From NCBI GenBank assembly GCA_003242955.1, contig QJPH01000228.1, positions 1 through 44,820 on the forward strand: a stretch of 44,820 nt of DNA, read 5' to 3'. Made by a program: the position numbers and the translations under genes. The notes under the pieces were generated by a model, which saw nothing but the letters and a program-made list of their open reading frames with translations, ran no database searches and had not been told where the DNA came from. Every line of letters begins with the position of its first letter. Positions within the stretch are counted from its first letter, which is position 1. Of this stretch, positions 33,274-42,080 are shown one piece after another. This DNA comes from Candidatus Methylumidiphilus alinenensis. GTDB taxonomy: Bacteria; Pseudomonadota; Gammaproteobacteria; Methylococcales; Methylococcaceae.

Positions 33274-34662
33274 ATGATTTTTTTTTGGACCGATACTCTG
33301 TTTTTTATGTTGCTGTTGATGTTGGCGGCAACCATTATCCGTACCCGGCGCAAAGAACATTTGCGACGGCCGTGGCGCAAAGTGGCGCGAAGCAAAAGCG
33401 CGATGGTTTCGCTGACGGTGCTGATATTCTACTTTGGGTTTGCCGTCCTTGATTCCGTCCACTTTCATCCTAGCGAGGGCCAAAGCGGGGCAGGCAAATT
33501 CAAGACTGAGGCAATGAGCTTGCTGGACTGGTGGGCCAGCCCTCTGCGGCAACGAGTGGAAAAGACCTATTCCGCACCGTTTGCAACTATTGGCTATGCC
33601 CGCGAGGCTATTCGCGACACCAACGGGGTTTCACGCTGGGCTTACCCGCGTTTGCAATACGGCGGTATCCATTTGACCGACCCAGAGAACGGAAAAACCA
33701 GGGACATTCTGCAAACTGGATTGAAGGGGCTGTTGCACGGCTTTTTAGCTTGGCTGGGTTTGGTGGTCTTACTGATCTCGTACAGGGCACGATTAGCCGG
33801 AATGTCTATCCAACAATGTGGCGTGGAGATTACCCAAGGCAGAACCGAAATTCCATGGCGGGCAATGTTTATTACTCTGTTGTTGATACTGCTAGTAAGC
33901 TTCGGCCTAGGCGAGTTGAGCCTAAAATACCATGTGTTCGGCACCGACAAAGTGGGCGAGGATGTGTTTTTCCAAAGCCTGAAAAGCATCCGCACCGGCT
34001 TACTGATAGGCACATTGACAACCTTTATCACGCTGCCACTGGCCTTGGTGTTGGGGATAATGGCCGGGTATTTTCGCGGCTGGGTGGATGATATTATTCA
34101 ATACCTCTATACTACCTTGAATTCCATCCCCGGTGTCTTGCTGATTGCCGCTTCGATGTTGTTGATGCAGGCTTACATGGCTCGACATGAAGATGAATTC
34201 GCCAGCCTCGCCCTGCGCGCCGATTTCCGTTTGCTATTTTTATGCATGATTTTGGGGCTGACCAGTTGGACTGGATTGTGCCGGTTATTGCGAGCCGAAA
34301 CCTTGAAGCTGCGCGAGATGGAGTATGTACAAGCCGCCCGTGCCTTGGGAGTCCATCAGGGCAATATCCTGTTTCACCACATTCTGCCCAATGTGTTCCA
34401 TCTAGTGTTGATTTCCGTGGCTTTGGATTTCAGTTCGCTGGTGTTGGCCGAAGCGGTATTGTCTTATGTCAATATCGGTGTGGACCCAACCACCGAAAGC
34501 TGGGGCAATATGATCAATAGCGCCCGTTTGGAAATGGCCCGCGAACCCGTCGTCTGGTGGTCGCTGTCTGCCGCCTTTGTGTTCATGTTTGCGCTGGTGC
34601 TGTCCGCCAACCTGTTCGCCGATGCGGTGAGGGATGCGTTTGATCCGAGGAGAGTGGAGTAA
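33274..34662 (+). CDS. ABC transporter permease, DppC/OppC type (long form)
   Basis: 462 residues, longer than the usual ~300 because of an extended N-terminal part with a helix (residues ~5-22), a second helix near 45-62 and a large periplasmic loop (HFHPSEGQSG, to about 155). The C-terminal half is the BPD_transp_1 domain with EYVQAARALGVHQGNILFHH as EAA loop and DPTTESWGNMINSARLEM. It resembles the YejE/OppC long group. A family E element follows 4 bases after the stop. No ATPase gene follows. Confidence 0.92.
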   Translation: MIFFWTDTLFFMLLLMLAATIIRTRRKEHLRRPWRKVARSKSAMVSLTVLIFYFGFAVLDSVHFHPSEGQSGAGKFKTEAMSLLDWWASPLRQRVEKTYSAPFATIGYAREAIRDTNGVSRWAYPRLQYGGIHLTDPENGKTRDILQTGLKGLLHGFLAWLGLVVLLISYRARLAGMSIQQCGVEITQGRTEIPWRAMFITLLLILLVSFGLGELSLKYHVFGTDKVGEDVFFQSLKSIRTGLLIGTLTTFITLPLALVLGIMAGYFRGWVDDIIQYLYTTLNSIPGVLLIAASMLLMQAYMARHEDEFASLALRADFRLLFLCMILGLTSWTGLCRLLRAETLKLREMEYVQAARALGVHQGNILFHHILPNVFHLVLISVALDFSSLVLAEAVLSYVNIGVDPTTESWGNMINSARLEMAREPVVWWSLSAAFVFMFALVLSANLFADAVRDAFDPRRVE

Positions 34663-34666
34663 AATA

Positions 34667-34779
34667 CAGCGTTTTCAACATCAAATAATTACTTGAAATT
34701 TTATGCTAATTCAGGCTAAATCGTTAAATCAATACATTGGTTGTCAATAATTTTTTTAGTTTAGAAAATGAAAACGCTG
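34667..34779. mobile_element. MITE-like element, family E, copy 4
   Basis: 113 bp with ends CAGCGTTTTCAACATC and AAAATGAAAACGCTG, flanked on both sides by TA, which fits a TA target duplication. It lies 4 bases after the permease stop. Confidence 0.88.
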
Positions 34780-34846
34780 TAATAACTCACACCAAACAAG
34801 AATGGTGAAGTATAAGGTTTCATGTAAACGCAATTTTTTGCTATAT

Positions 34847-35050
34847 ACGTTGCGTGAGACTTTTTTTTCCCTTATCACCGTGTTGCTTGGCTGGTGGCAG
34901 TGTAAGCGTTCACTCCCCCCTGCCTTTTGCTGGGAGCGCGGCCATCTTGACCGCCATTTCAGCGGGCGTGACGCCCGCGCTCCCAAGGGGGAGTGAACAC
35001 TTACGTGGCAGTTAGACAACGTTTTTTTACTCACTCAACGGCGCAATGTT
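34847..35050. repeat. Family F-like element with an inner GC-rich palindrome
   Basis: Outer arms ACGTTGCGTGAG (34847) and CTCACTCAACGGCGCAATGT (35030) resemble family F. Inside, GTAAGCGTTCACTCCCCC (34902) is mirrored by GGGGGAGTGAACACTTAC (34987-35004), with a nested GGGAGCGCGG hairpin. The stretch 34663-35073 holds only these repeats. Confidence 0.65.
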
Positions 35051-35073
35051 AAAAGAATCAAGGGAAATAAAAA

Positions 35074-35544
35074 GTGAGTAAAATTCCAGTAGATGTGATC
35101 TGTATAGGATTTCAACAAACACCGCAAATTGAGAGGGTAGTAACATATCTCAACTCAAACCAACAAACTTTTACTTTTATTTTATTGAGGAATTCTAGGT
35201 TTATTGAGTATAGCCCACAAAATGATGAATATTTTACTACAGAGGAAATTTATACATTAATGGATATGTGTTTTAAGGATTTGAGTGGATTTCATCATCT
35301 GGCTATTGGATTAGTTGAACATAGGCTAGATGGAAAGAAATATGGAAACTTATTCGGGTCTATGCAAACAAATGAAAACGATGGATTAACAGGAAAGGCA
35401 ATTTGTACCTCTTTTGGAATGCAATATATTTTACAATCAATACCTATTGAAATATATTATATATTTGAATTGATAAGCTTCTCTATTAGATTTATTGTAG
35501 GTTATGGTATGATACATGATAGAGAGAGGGTGTTTATTTCATAG
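35074..35544 (+). CDS. N-terminal part of a frameshifted TIR-domain protein, unknown domain
   Basis: 156 residues from GTG 35074 (AAGGGA upstream). AT-rich and unlike the core genes in composition. It ends IVGYGMIHDRERVFIS, while the overlapping next frame continues with HRKVAKHDIIEAVQSGYISL. A single extra base near 35528-35540 explains both, giving one protein of about 370 residues. I do not recognise this domain. It may be a sensor or effector-associated domain for the TIR that follows. Confidence 0.6.
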   Translation: MSKIPVDVICIGFQQTPQIERVVTYLNSNQQTFTFILLRNSRFIEYSPQNDEYFTTEEIYTLMDMCFKDLSGFHHLAIGLVEHRLDGKKYGNLFGSMQTNENDGLTGKAICTSFGMQYILQSIPIEIYYIFELISFSIRFIVGYGMIHDRERVFIS

Positions 35545-36196
35545 AAAGGTAGCCAAACACGATATAATCGAAGCCGTCCAGTCAGGTTATATTTCCCTTG
35601 AATGCTTAAATATAATAGATAAAAAATTAGAATTTGAACATATCCAAGCATTCAAAAATATGCTATCTGTTCTTGGATATATTGCACGATCTGAAAACCC
35701 AGAACAACGGTTTGAAACTCACTTCAAGAGTCCACCCTTGATGAAAAATAACACCAGAACAAAAATATTCATCAGCTATAGCCATAAAGATAAAGCTGTT
35801 TTACAACGCCTTAAAATACAGATCAGACCTTTTGAGCAAAAAGGATTGATTGAAGCTTGGGATGATTCAATGATTACGCCGGGTATGATTTGGCGGGATG
35901 AAATACAGAAAGCCCTAAATTCCGCTAAAGTAGCTATTATTCTTGTAAGTCCAGACTTCCTTGCTTCGGATTTTATTGCACTACATGAATTGCCACCTCT
36001 TTTAGTTGCAGCGAAAGAGGAAGGCGTTAAGATATTTCCTGTAATTATAAGCCCTTGCCTATACGAAGAATCTGATTTAGGACAATTTCAAGCTGTCAAC
36101 CCTATATCGAGAACGTTTATTGAGATGCTTGTATCCGAACAAGAGAGGTTACTAGTAACATTAGTCAGAGCCATTAAACGCTCTTTAGAAATTTAA
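35516..36196 (+). CDS. TIR-domain protein (C-terminal part of a frameshifted gene)
   Basis: 226 residues in this frame. Residues ~83-205 are a TIR domain: KIFISYSHKDKAVLQRL, EAWDDSMITPG, WRDEIQKALNSAKVAIILVS, SPDFLASDFIALHELPPLL. Glu158 lies where NAD-cleaving TIR domains have their catalytic Glu. Residues 1-70 continue the domain in the previous frame, so this is probably not a separate gene. An ATG at 35741 could still give a TIR-only product. Bacterial TIR proteins commonly deplete NAD in abortive anti-phage defence. Confidence 0.8.
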   Translation: MIERGCLFHRKVAKHDIIEAVQSGYISLECLNIIDKKLEFEHIQAFKNMLSVLGYIARSENPEQRFETHFKSPPLMKNNTRTKIFISYSHKDKAVLQRLKIQIRPFEQKGLIEAWDDSMITPGMIWRDEIQKALNSAKVAIILVSPDFLASDFIALHELPPLLVAAKEEGVKIFPVIISPCLYEESDLGQFQAVNPISRTFIEMLVSEQERLLVTLVRAIKRSLEI

Positions 36197-36254
36197 TTAC
36201 ATTTACACCATAAATTAACCTGATTATCAAGTTGCTTCAGCTAAACTAGAACGC

Positions 36255-36345
36255 CGTCATTCCGGCATGGACCGCCGGAATCCAGATTGCAGGGAAGCCA
36301 ACAACCTATGCCGTCCATGGACTCTAGATTCCGGATATCTTTGTG
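36255..36345. repeat. Family C palindrome, copy 2 (right end degraded)
   Basis: CGTCATTCCGGCATGGACCG is identical to copy 1; the right arm loses similarity after GATTCCGG. No gene is seen in 36197-36416. Confidence 0.8.
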
Positions 36346-36416
36346 GGTTTCCCGGCGGATACGCCACAACGCTTTTTCACTCTTGCTGACATCCTATAGA
36401 GAATTGTAATTCGTTC

Positions 36417-36725
36417 ATGCGCGTTATTGCGAAAAGTACATTGAAGAAGTTCTGGGGGCAAGCTGAATACAGCGATGCACAAGCCCCGTTAGAAAGTTGG
36501 CACGAGGAAACGCTTAAAGCCGATTGGAAATCGCCGCAAGCGGTGAAAGCGCAATATGGTAGCGCAAGCATCTGCGGCAATAATCGTGTGGTCTTCAATA
36601 TCGGTGGAAATAAATACCGCTTAGTGGTTGAAATGCAGTACCAAGCTGGAATAGCTTGGATCAAATTCATCGGTACTCATGCCCAATATAACAAGATTGA
36701 TGTGGAGAATGTCAATGAATATTAA
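36417..36725 (+). CDS. higB: HigB-type mRNA interferase toxin
   Basis: 102 residues of the HigB group of the RelE superfamily: VIAKSTLKKFWGQAEYSDA, GSASICGNNRVVFNIGGNKY, and IAWIKFIGTHAQYNKIDV. HigB toxins cleave mRNA on the ribosome. It appears full length and overlaps higA by 11 bases. In this arrangement the toxin is first, as in HigBA. Confidence 0.92.
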   Translation: MRVIAKSTLKKFWGQAEYSDAQAPLESWHEETLKADWKSPQAVKAQYGSASICGNNRVVFNIGGNKYRLVVEMQYQAGIAWIKFIGTHAQYNKIDVENVNEY

Positions 36726-37068
36726 ACCTATCCGCAACGACCAGGATTTGGCATCAGCTTTTCGCCAACTAGAAGGCGTATTCCAAGCTCCTGCAGATAC
36801 CCCGGAATCTGATGAAAGAGAGATTTTGGTGACTTTGATCGAAGCTTATGAAAATGCGCATTATGCGATTGCACCTCCTGACCCCATAGAAGCCATCAAA
36901 TTCAGAATGGAGCAACAGGGGTTGACCCCCCACGACTTGGAGGCTTACATCGGCAGCAGTGGGCATGTCAACGAAGTTTTGAACCGAAAGCGTCCTTTGA
37001 GCCTAAAAATGGTCAAACGCTTGCATGATGGATTACGGATTCCTTATGAGAGCATGCTGGATGGATGA
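36715..37068 (+). CDS. higA: HigA-type antitoxin
   Basis: 117 residues from ATG 36715, with GGAG 8 bases upstream inside higB. The C-terminal HTH (MEQQGLTPHDLEAYIGSSGH, LNRKRPLSLKMVKRLHDGL) binds DNA and should repress the operon; the N-terminal part binds the toxin. The pair looks functional, unlike the neighbouring PIN and HepT toxins. Confidence 0.9.
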   Translation: MNIKPIRNDQDLASAFRQLEGVFQAPADTPESDEREILVTLIEAYENAHYAIAPPDPIEAIKFRMEQQGLTPHDLEAYIGSSGHVNEVLNRKRPLSLKMVKRLHDGLRIPYESMLDG

Positions 37069-37088
37069 ATTTAGAAAAATAAGTTTGT

Positions 37089-37152
37089 CCACGAAATACA
37101 CGAAAAGCACGAACAAATCATGTATTGTTCGTGTCTTTCGTGTTTTTCGTGG
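37089..37152. repeat. Hairpin of CACGAAA units
   Basis: CCACGAAATACACGAAAAGC pairs with the inverse at 37125-37152 over about 28 bases with few mismatches. An A8 run follows. Non-coding; may act as a terminator for higBA. Confidence 0.7.
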
Positions 37153-37203
37153 AAAAAAAACAAACATGAATAGAAGAATCCTTCAATTATTCAACGTTTA
37201 CTA

Positions 37204-37608
37204 ATGAATGCCATCATCAAAGAAGTACTGGCTAATTTCCCAGAGACTCAAGCAATTTATTTATTTGGATCATGGGGTACGGAGAACCAGTGGCCGGATA
37301 GCGACGTGGACATTGCGTTACTGTTGCCCCCTGTGGAAGCCAAAAAGATAGGTACTTTGTTGATGAGTCCATTGCGGTTTAGTCTGGAATCCTTGCTAAA
37401 CAGGCCAGTGGACTTGATCAACTTGCGCCTAGTTTCCACCGTTTTGCAAAAGGAAGTCGTATGCTCCGAACGGCGGATATGTTGCATTGATGACTATGCG
37501 GCGGATGAGTTTGAAATGTTGGCATTATCTTATTATCAGAAGCTCAACGAGGAGCGCAGGGCAATTTTGGATGAGTTTTGGCAAAGCGGCAAGGCATACG
37601 CTGTATGA
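37204..37608 (+). CDS. mntA: MntA-like nucleotidyltransferase antitoxin
   Basis: 134 residues. The minimal nucleotidyltransferase motif is present: AIYLFGSWGTENQWPDSDVD (GSW and DxD). In HepT-MntA modules the MntA enzyme adds AMP to the HepT toxin and silences it. The gene is intact and overlaps hepT by 4 bases (ATGA). Confidence 0.88.
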   Translation: MNAIIKEVLANFPETQAIYLFGSWGTENQWPDSDVDIALLLPPVEAKKIGTLLMSPLRFSLESLLNRPVDLINLRLVSTVLQKEVVCSERRICCIDDYAADEFEMLALSYYQKLNEERRAILDEFWQSGKAYAV

Positions 37609-37763
37609 ATGATATTATTATCAATAAAGTACAAAGCATACAGCGTTGCATTGACCGGGCAAAAGAAGAATATGCGCTTGCAAGCAAAAATTTTGACTCT
37701 TTGGAAATTCGCATGGTGGCCAGCATCAGGCCGCACACATACCATCGTTTTTACAGTGTATAG
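37605..37763 (+). pseudogene. hepT: Truncated HepT toxin (HEPN)
   Basis: Begins MNDIIINKVQSIQRCIDRAK, a typical HepT start, but similarity stops after about residue 32 (SKNF) and the frame ends at residue 52. Normal HepT has ~140 residues with the RNase motif RxxxxHxY near the C-terminus, which is missing here. The break lies inside a 32-bp inverted repeat (37686-37815). The toxin should be inactive. Confidence 0.8.
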
Positions 37764-37815
37764 CAACTTCGCAAGAGCCGTTTACCATGCGAATTTCCAA
37801 AGATTCAAAATTTTT
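37686..37815. repeat. 32-bp inverted repeat interrupting hepT
   Basis: The left arm (37686-37717, containing CTTTGGAAATTCGCATGGT) is repeated inverted at 37784-37815 (ACCATGCGAATTTCCAAAG) with one mismatch and a 66-base loop. It may be a small mobile palindrome or the scar of a local inverted duplication of hepT sequence. Confidence 0.8.
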
Positions 37816-37849
37816 CCATCATAGATCATCATAAACCACAGAATCCGAT

Positions 37850-39181
37850 ATGAACCTAGAAAACATAGCCCTACAAGTCCCCACCATCCTGTTGCCCAAC
37901 CAAGACGTTGACCTGACCCGTTGGGCGGTCATCGCCTGCGACCAATATACCTCGCAGGCAGATTATTGGAAGCAAGCCGAGGAAATCGTCGGCGATGCGC
38001 CATCGACCCTGCGGCTGACGTTCCCGGAAATTTATCTCGAAGACGAGGATAAGGAGGAACGCATTAACAATATCAATCAGGCGATGCGGCAATATCTAGC
38101 CGACGGAACCCTTGTGGAACAAAAGCCGGGATTTGTGTTGCTGGACCGTCAAACCAGCCATGCGGCTTCCCGCAAGGGTCTGATCGTCGCACTGGATTTG
38201 GAGCATTATGACTTTAGTGTAGGTTCCAAAACACTGATTCGGGCCACCGAAGGCACCATCGTGGAGCGTTTGCCGCCTAGAATCAAAGTGCGTGAGAATG
38301 CGGAAATCGAACTGCCGCATATCATGGTGTTGATCGACGACCCGGATAAAACGGTCATTGAGCCGCTATTTGAGTTGCCCTTGGAAAAAGTCTATGACTT
38401 TGAATTAATGTTGAATGGTGGGCATGTCCAGGGTTATCTGATCGACAAACCCAGCCATATCGCCGCCATCGCCGAAGCCATCGCCCATTTGGCAGGACCG
38501 GAAATCAACAATCCCGCCGCTGATCGGGACATCCTGCTGTATGCGATGGGAGACGGCAACCATTCTTTTGCCACCGCGAAAGCCATATGGGAAAATAATA
38601 AAGCCGCGGCGGAAGACCAACAGGCGATCATGGGGCATCCTTCCCGCTATGCCTTAGTGGAGTTGGTCAACCTCCATGACGAAGGCTTGGAGTTTGAAGC
38701 GATTCATCGGGTAATGTTTAAATGCTCCGCTGACAAGGTCTTGGAAAGCATGGAGCATTATTTCCTTAAAAATGGGATGGAGCTTTTATTAAAGACCTGC
38801 ACATCAATAGAGGAAGCAAAAGAAATTGCCCTTGCGGCAATCCAAGAGCGGACTCATGCGATTCCATTCATGTTCCAAGGCAGTTTTGGCGTGGCTTTGA
38901 TCCAAAATCCACAACTGACCTTGGAGGTTGCTTCCTTGCAGGCTTTCTTGGATGATTTCATCAAACACCATCCAACAGCGGAACTGGATTATATTCACGG
39001 TGAAGATGCCGTGGAGGAATTGTCTGCCAAGCAGGGTTCAATCGGTTTTCTCCTATCCGCCCTTTCCAAATTCCATTTGTTCAAGAGCATCGCCCAAGAC
39101 GGCGCATTGCCGCGCAAGACTTTTTCCATGGGCGAGGCGGATGAAAAGCGGTTTTATTTAGAGTGCAGGAAGATAAGATGA
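37850..39181 (+). CDS. DUF1015 family protein
   Basis: 443 residues, full length for the DUF1015 family, with ACDQYTSQADYWKQAE near the start and DGNHSFATAKAIWE in the middle. The family is widespread in bacteria and archaea and uncharacterised; the conserved His/Asp residues suggest an enzyme. No signal peptide or membrane segment. It overlaps the GtrA-like gene by 4 bases. Codon use is again like the core genes, so the accessory zone ends before it. Confidence 0.88.
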   Translation: MNLENIALQVPTILLPNQDVDLTRWAVIACDQYTSQADYWKQAEEIVGDAPSTLRLTFPEIYLEDEDKEERINNINQAMRQYLADGTLVEQKPGFVLLDRQTSHAASRKGLIVALDLEHYDFSVGSKTLIRATEGTIVERLPPRIKVRENAEIELPHIMVLIDDPDKTVIEPLFELPLEKVYDFELMLNGGHVQGYLIDKPSHIAAIAEAIAHLAGPEINNPAADRDILLYAMGDGNHSFATAKAIWENNKAAAEDQQAIMGHPSRYALVELVNLHDEGLEFEAIHRVMFKCSADKVLESMEHYFLKNGMELLLKTCTSIEEAKEIALAAIQERTHAIPFMFQGSFGVALIQNPQLTLEVASLQAFLDDFIKHHPTAELDYIHGEDAVEELSAKQGSIGFLLSALSKFHLFKSIAQDGALPRKTFSMGEADEKRFYLECRKIR

Positions 39182-39570
39182 ATAAAGGCATGATACGATT
39201 TTTGAAATACTCCAGTGTCGGTGTTTCGACATTTCTGTTTGACCTTTTTCTTTTATATTTCTTCATTGACTTTCTGAAAATATATTATGTCTATGCGACT
39301 GCCACAGCATTTGGCATTGCGGTTTCAATCAATTATGTGCTAAGTCGGCGTTTTGTATTTCATGGAACCTTACGATCCGCTCATGCAGGCTATGGCATAT
39401 TCATTCTAATTGCCCTGGTGGGTCTGGGTGCCGTGACGGGACTCATGGTGTTTTTTGTTGAGGTGTTGCACATGAATTATTTTCCATCCCGCATCATCAT
39501 TGCCGGCATGGTGGGAATGTGGAATTATTTGATGAATTTGTATGTGAATTTCAAAGTGGCGGGTAAGTGA
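39178..39570 (+). CDS. GtrA-like membrane protein
   Basis: 130 residues with four membrane helices and the GtrA opening IRFLKYSSVGVSTFLFDLFL, plus SINYVLSRRFVFHG between helices two and three. GtrA proteins are proposed to flip polyprenol-linked sugars. The start at 39178 (ATGA overlap) is preferred over a GTG/ATG-like start five codons earlier. No glycosyltransferase partner is visible. Confidence 0.88.
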   Translation: MNKGMIRFLKYSSVGVSTFLFDLFLLYFFIDFLKIYYVYATATAFGIAVSINYVLSRRFVFHGTLRSAHAGYGIFILIALVGLGAVTGLMVFFVEVLHMNYFPSRIIIAGMVGMWNYLMNLYVNFKVAGK

Positions 39571-39629
39571 TGTAGGCTTGTAGCGGGGGTGTTTGATATA
39601 ATCCAGCTTCTGCAACAGGCGAGACTATA

Positions 39630-40109
39630 ATGACAAAGATTAAAACTTATGAAGGCCAATTCGGCGCTGCCGGCATGCGTTTTTGCATCGTCGCATCACG
39701 TTTCAACAGCTTCATCGTCGAGCAATTGGAAGCTGGGGCCATCGACGCGCTGGTGCGCCATGGAGCATCGAAAGATGATATTCATATTGCCAAGACACCG
39801 GGGGCCTATGAGTTGCCTCTTGCTGTGCAGGCGGCGGCGGCCAGCAAGCGCTATGATGCCATCATCGCCGTTGGCGCGGTGATTCGCGGGTCCACCCCCC
39901 ATTTCGACTATGTGGCAGGAGAGTGTGTCAAGGGAATCAGTAGCGTGTCATTGAAGCATGGCATACCGGTCAGCCTAGGCGTGTTGACAGTCGATACTAT
40001 CGAACAAGCCATAGAACGTGCCGGCACCAAGGCCGGCAATAAAGGGGCAGAAGCAGCCCTTTCAGCAGTCGAGATGGTCAGCCTGTTACGCGGATTGGAA
40101 ACCGCATGA
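39630..40109 (+). CDS. ribH: 6,7-dimethyl-8-ribityllumazine synthase
   Basis: Joins 5-amino-6-ribitylaminouracil with dihydroxybutanone phosphate in riboflavin synthesis. Family marks: [42 protein letters not shown] (catalytic His), and [18 protein letters not shown]. 159 residues. It overlaps nusB by 4 bases. Confidence 0.97.
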   Translation: MTKIKTYEGQFGAAGMRFCIVASRFNSFIVEQLEAGAIDALVRHGASKDDIHIAKTPGAYELPLAVQAAAASKRYDAIIAVGAVIRGSTPHFDYVAGECVKGISSVSLKHGIPVSLGVLTVDTIEQAIERAGTKAGNKGAEAALSAVEMVSLLRGLETA

Positions 40110-40552
40110 ACCGCTCGCAGATGAGGGTTTTCGCACGCCGCAGTGCCATGCAGGCTCTATACCAGTGGCAATTGACAGGTTACAACCTTACAGAAATCGA
40201 AAGGCAGTTTGTCGAGGAACATGGGCTTGGCCATGGCGATCCGGCATATTTCAACGAACTTTTGCATGAGATTCCCAAAAACCTGGATACCATTGATGCC
40301 GCCATAGGAGAATTCACTGACCGTCCCATCGGTGGCATTGATCCGGTGGAACGGGCAGTGTTGCGAATTGGAGCCTATGAACTGCTATACCGTGCAGAAC
40401 TCCCCTATAGAGTCATCCTAAACGAATGCATCAACTTGGCTAAGACTTTCGGTTCTGCCCAAGGCCATAAGTTCATTAACGGCATTCTTGACCGTATCGC
40501 CCATAAAAATAGAGCGATCGAGATTGCCGCTTTCAGCAAAAATAGTGACTGA
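40106..40552 (+). CDS. nusB: Transcription antitermination factor NusB
   Basis: 148 residues, all-helical RNA-binding protein of the ribosomal antitermination complex. Marks: [52 protein letters not shown], and [10 protein letters not shown]. Gene order ribH-nusB-thiL is standard. Confidence 0.97.
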   Translation: MNRSQMRVFARRSAMQALYQWQLTGYNLTEIERQFVEEHGLGHGDPAYFNELLHEIPKNLDTIDAAIGEFTDRPIGGIDPVERAVLRIGAYELLYRAELPYRVILNECINLAKTFGSAQGHKFINGILDRIAHKNRAIEIAAFSKNSD

Positions 40553-40583
40553 CAGAGTTTAGCGAAGATAACAGTTTATCCCC

Positions 40584-41546
40584 ATGGCCATTGGCGAATT
40601 TGAATTGATACGGCGTTTTTTCAAACGCCCCCCTCTGCGGTTCGACGTTGTCGAAGGCATCGGTGACGACTGTGCCCTATTGAGGCCACAGGCGGGCAAA
40701 TGTCTGGCAATGACTATGGATACCTTGGTTGAAGGAATCCATTTTCTCCCTGGAACCAATCCGGAAAACTTGGGGCATAAGTCCTTGGCGGTTAATCTAA
40801 GCGATTTAGCCGCCATGGGTGCCACCCCGACATGGGTAGCCTTGGCCTTGACAATTCCCCAGCCGGACGAAAACTGGCTCACCGCCTTTGCCAATGGGTT
40901 TAAGTCCTTGGCCGATTTTTACGGTGTGGAACTAGTGGGAGGGGATACAACCCGGGGTCCGTTGTCAATAACGGTGCAAGCCATGGGGGTTGTGGATGAA
41001 GTTGGATCCTTGAAGCGTTCGGCGGCACGCTGGGGAGACGGAATCTATTTGACCGGCGATTTGGGTTTAGCCGGATTAGGGCTGGAAATTCTGCTTGGCA
41101 AAACATCAAAAAAATCGCCCGAGGCTATAGCCAAACTTGAACGGCCTCAACCGCGAGTCAATGCTGGAATGAGCCTGGCCGGCTTCGCGAATGCCTGTAT
41201 TGATGTTTCTGACGGATTGGCCGCCGACTTGAGCCATATTTTAAACGCCAGCGGAGTCGGGGCAACTTTGGATTGGATTGCTTTGCCGTTGCCCTCGGCG
41301 GTTAGGCAATATATCGAATCGGAAGGCGACGAGTGGATGCCCTTGATGGCAGGCGACGATTATGAGCTTTGTTTTACCGTTTCCCGCGAGCGTGAAGACG
41401 AACTCCCCGGACTAATGGCTCACTTTGACTGCTCCTGTGTCCGCATTGGCACTATTGAACAACAAATGGGACTGCGATTGAAAAAGGACGGTGGCATTTT
41501 CGATTTGGCCGCTTTAGGTTATCAGCACTTTCCTACTTCGAAATGA
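40584..41546 (+). CDS. thiL: Thiamine-monophosphate kinase
   Basis: 320 residues. Converts thiamine phosphate to the active diphosphate with ATP. Marks: GEFELIRRFF, GIGDDCALLRP, MTMDTLVEGIHF, NLSDLAAMGATPTW, VGGDTTRGP, and CIDVSDGLAADL. Near-complete and typical in length. The separate thiamine gene thiE is found as a decayed remnant 1.6 kb away. Confidence 0.97.
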   Translation: MAIGEFELIRRFFKRPPLRFDVVEGIGDDCALLRPQAGKCLAMTMDTLVEGIHFLPGTNPENLGHKSLAVNLSDLAAMGATPTWVALALTIPQPDENWLTAFANGFKSLADFYGVELVGGDTTRGPLSITVQAMGVVDEVGSLKRSAARWGDGIYLTGDLGLAGLGLEILLGKTSKKSPEAIAKLERPQPRVNAGMSLAGFANACIDVSDGLAADLSHILNASGVGATLDWIALPLPSAVRQYIESEGDEWMPLMAGDDYELCFTVSREREDELPGLMAHFDCSCVRIGTIEQQMGLRLKKDGGIFDLAALGYQHFPTSK

Positions 41547-41555
41547 TTCCGCTGT

Positions 41556-42050
41556 ATGCAATCCAACCATAAAAAAATACCCGCAGCGCTTATACTAAAA
41601 AATCCGGTTTGCTTCCTTGCCTTCGGTTTTGGCTCCGGCCTCTCGCCAAAAGCACCTGGCACCTGTGGGACTCTGGTCGCCATCCCACTTTACCTTATTG
41701 CCGCACACCTTTCGCTTTGGGCCTACTTGGCCTTGACTTTGTTGATGTTTCTAACGGGTGCATGGTTATGTGGCCGTTGTGGGCAAATCTTAGGCATTGA
41801 GGACCATGGCGGAATCGTTTGGGATGAGTTCACGGGTCTGTTCATCACACTGGCCGGTACACCTGCATCACCTAGTGTAGTAATAGCGGGTTTTGTCCTT
41901 TTCCGTCTTTTTGACATCTTCAAACCCTGGCCAGTCAGTTGGTTGGACCGTAACGTCCACGGCGGACTGGGCATCATGCTCGACGATGCTGTAGCTGGCC
42001 TGTTTGCCTTGTCTATCTTGTCAATACTGCTGCATTTTGGTTTACTTTAA
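41556..42050 (+). CDS. pgpA: Phosphatidylglycerophosphatase A
   Basis: 164 residues with four membrane helices. Removes phosphate from phosphatidylglycerol phosphate. Marks: FGSGLSPKAPGTCGTLVAIP, HGGIVWDEFTG, FRLFDIFKPWPVSWLD, and GLGIMLDDAVAGL. It follows thiL by 9 bases, as usual. Confidence 0.96.
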   Translation: MQSNHKKIPAALILKNPVCFLAFGFGSGLSPKAPGTCGTLVAIPLYLIAAHLSLWAYLALTLLMFLTGAWLCGRCGQILGIEDHGGIVWDEFTGLFITLAGTPASPSVVIAGFVLFRLFDIFKPWPVSWLDRNVHGGLGIMLDDAVAGLFALSILSILLHFGLL

Positions 42051-42080
42051 CCTCCTTGATTCTTCGCCAAAAGATTACAC

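Noticed and set aside
37601-37645. Inverted ACGCTGTATG / CATACAGCGT at the mntA-hepT junction as a family E copy
   Set aside because: Only ~10 bases match, the interior differs and it lies in conserved coding sequence, so chance is more likely.
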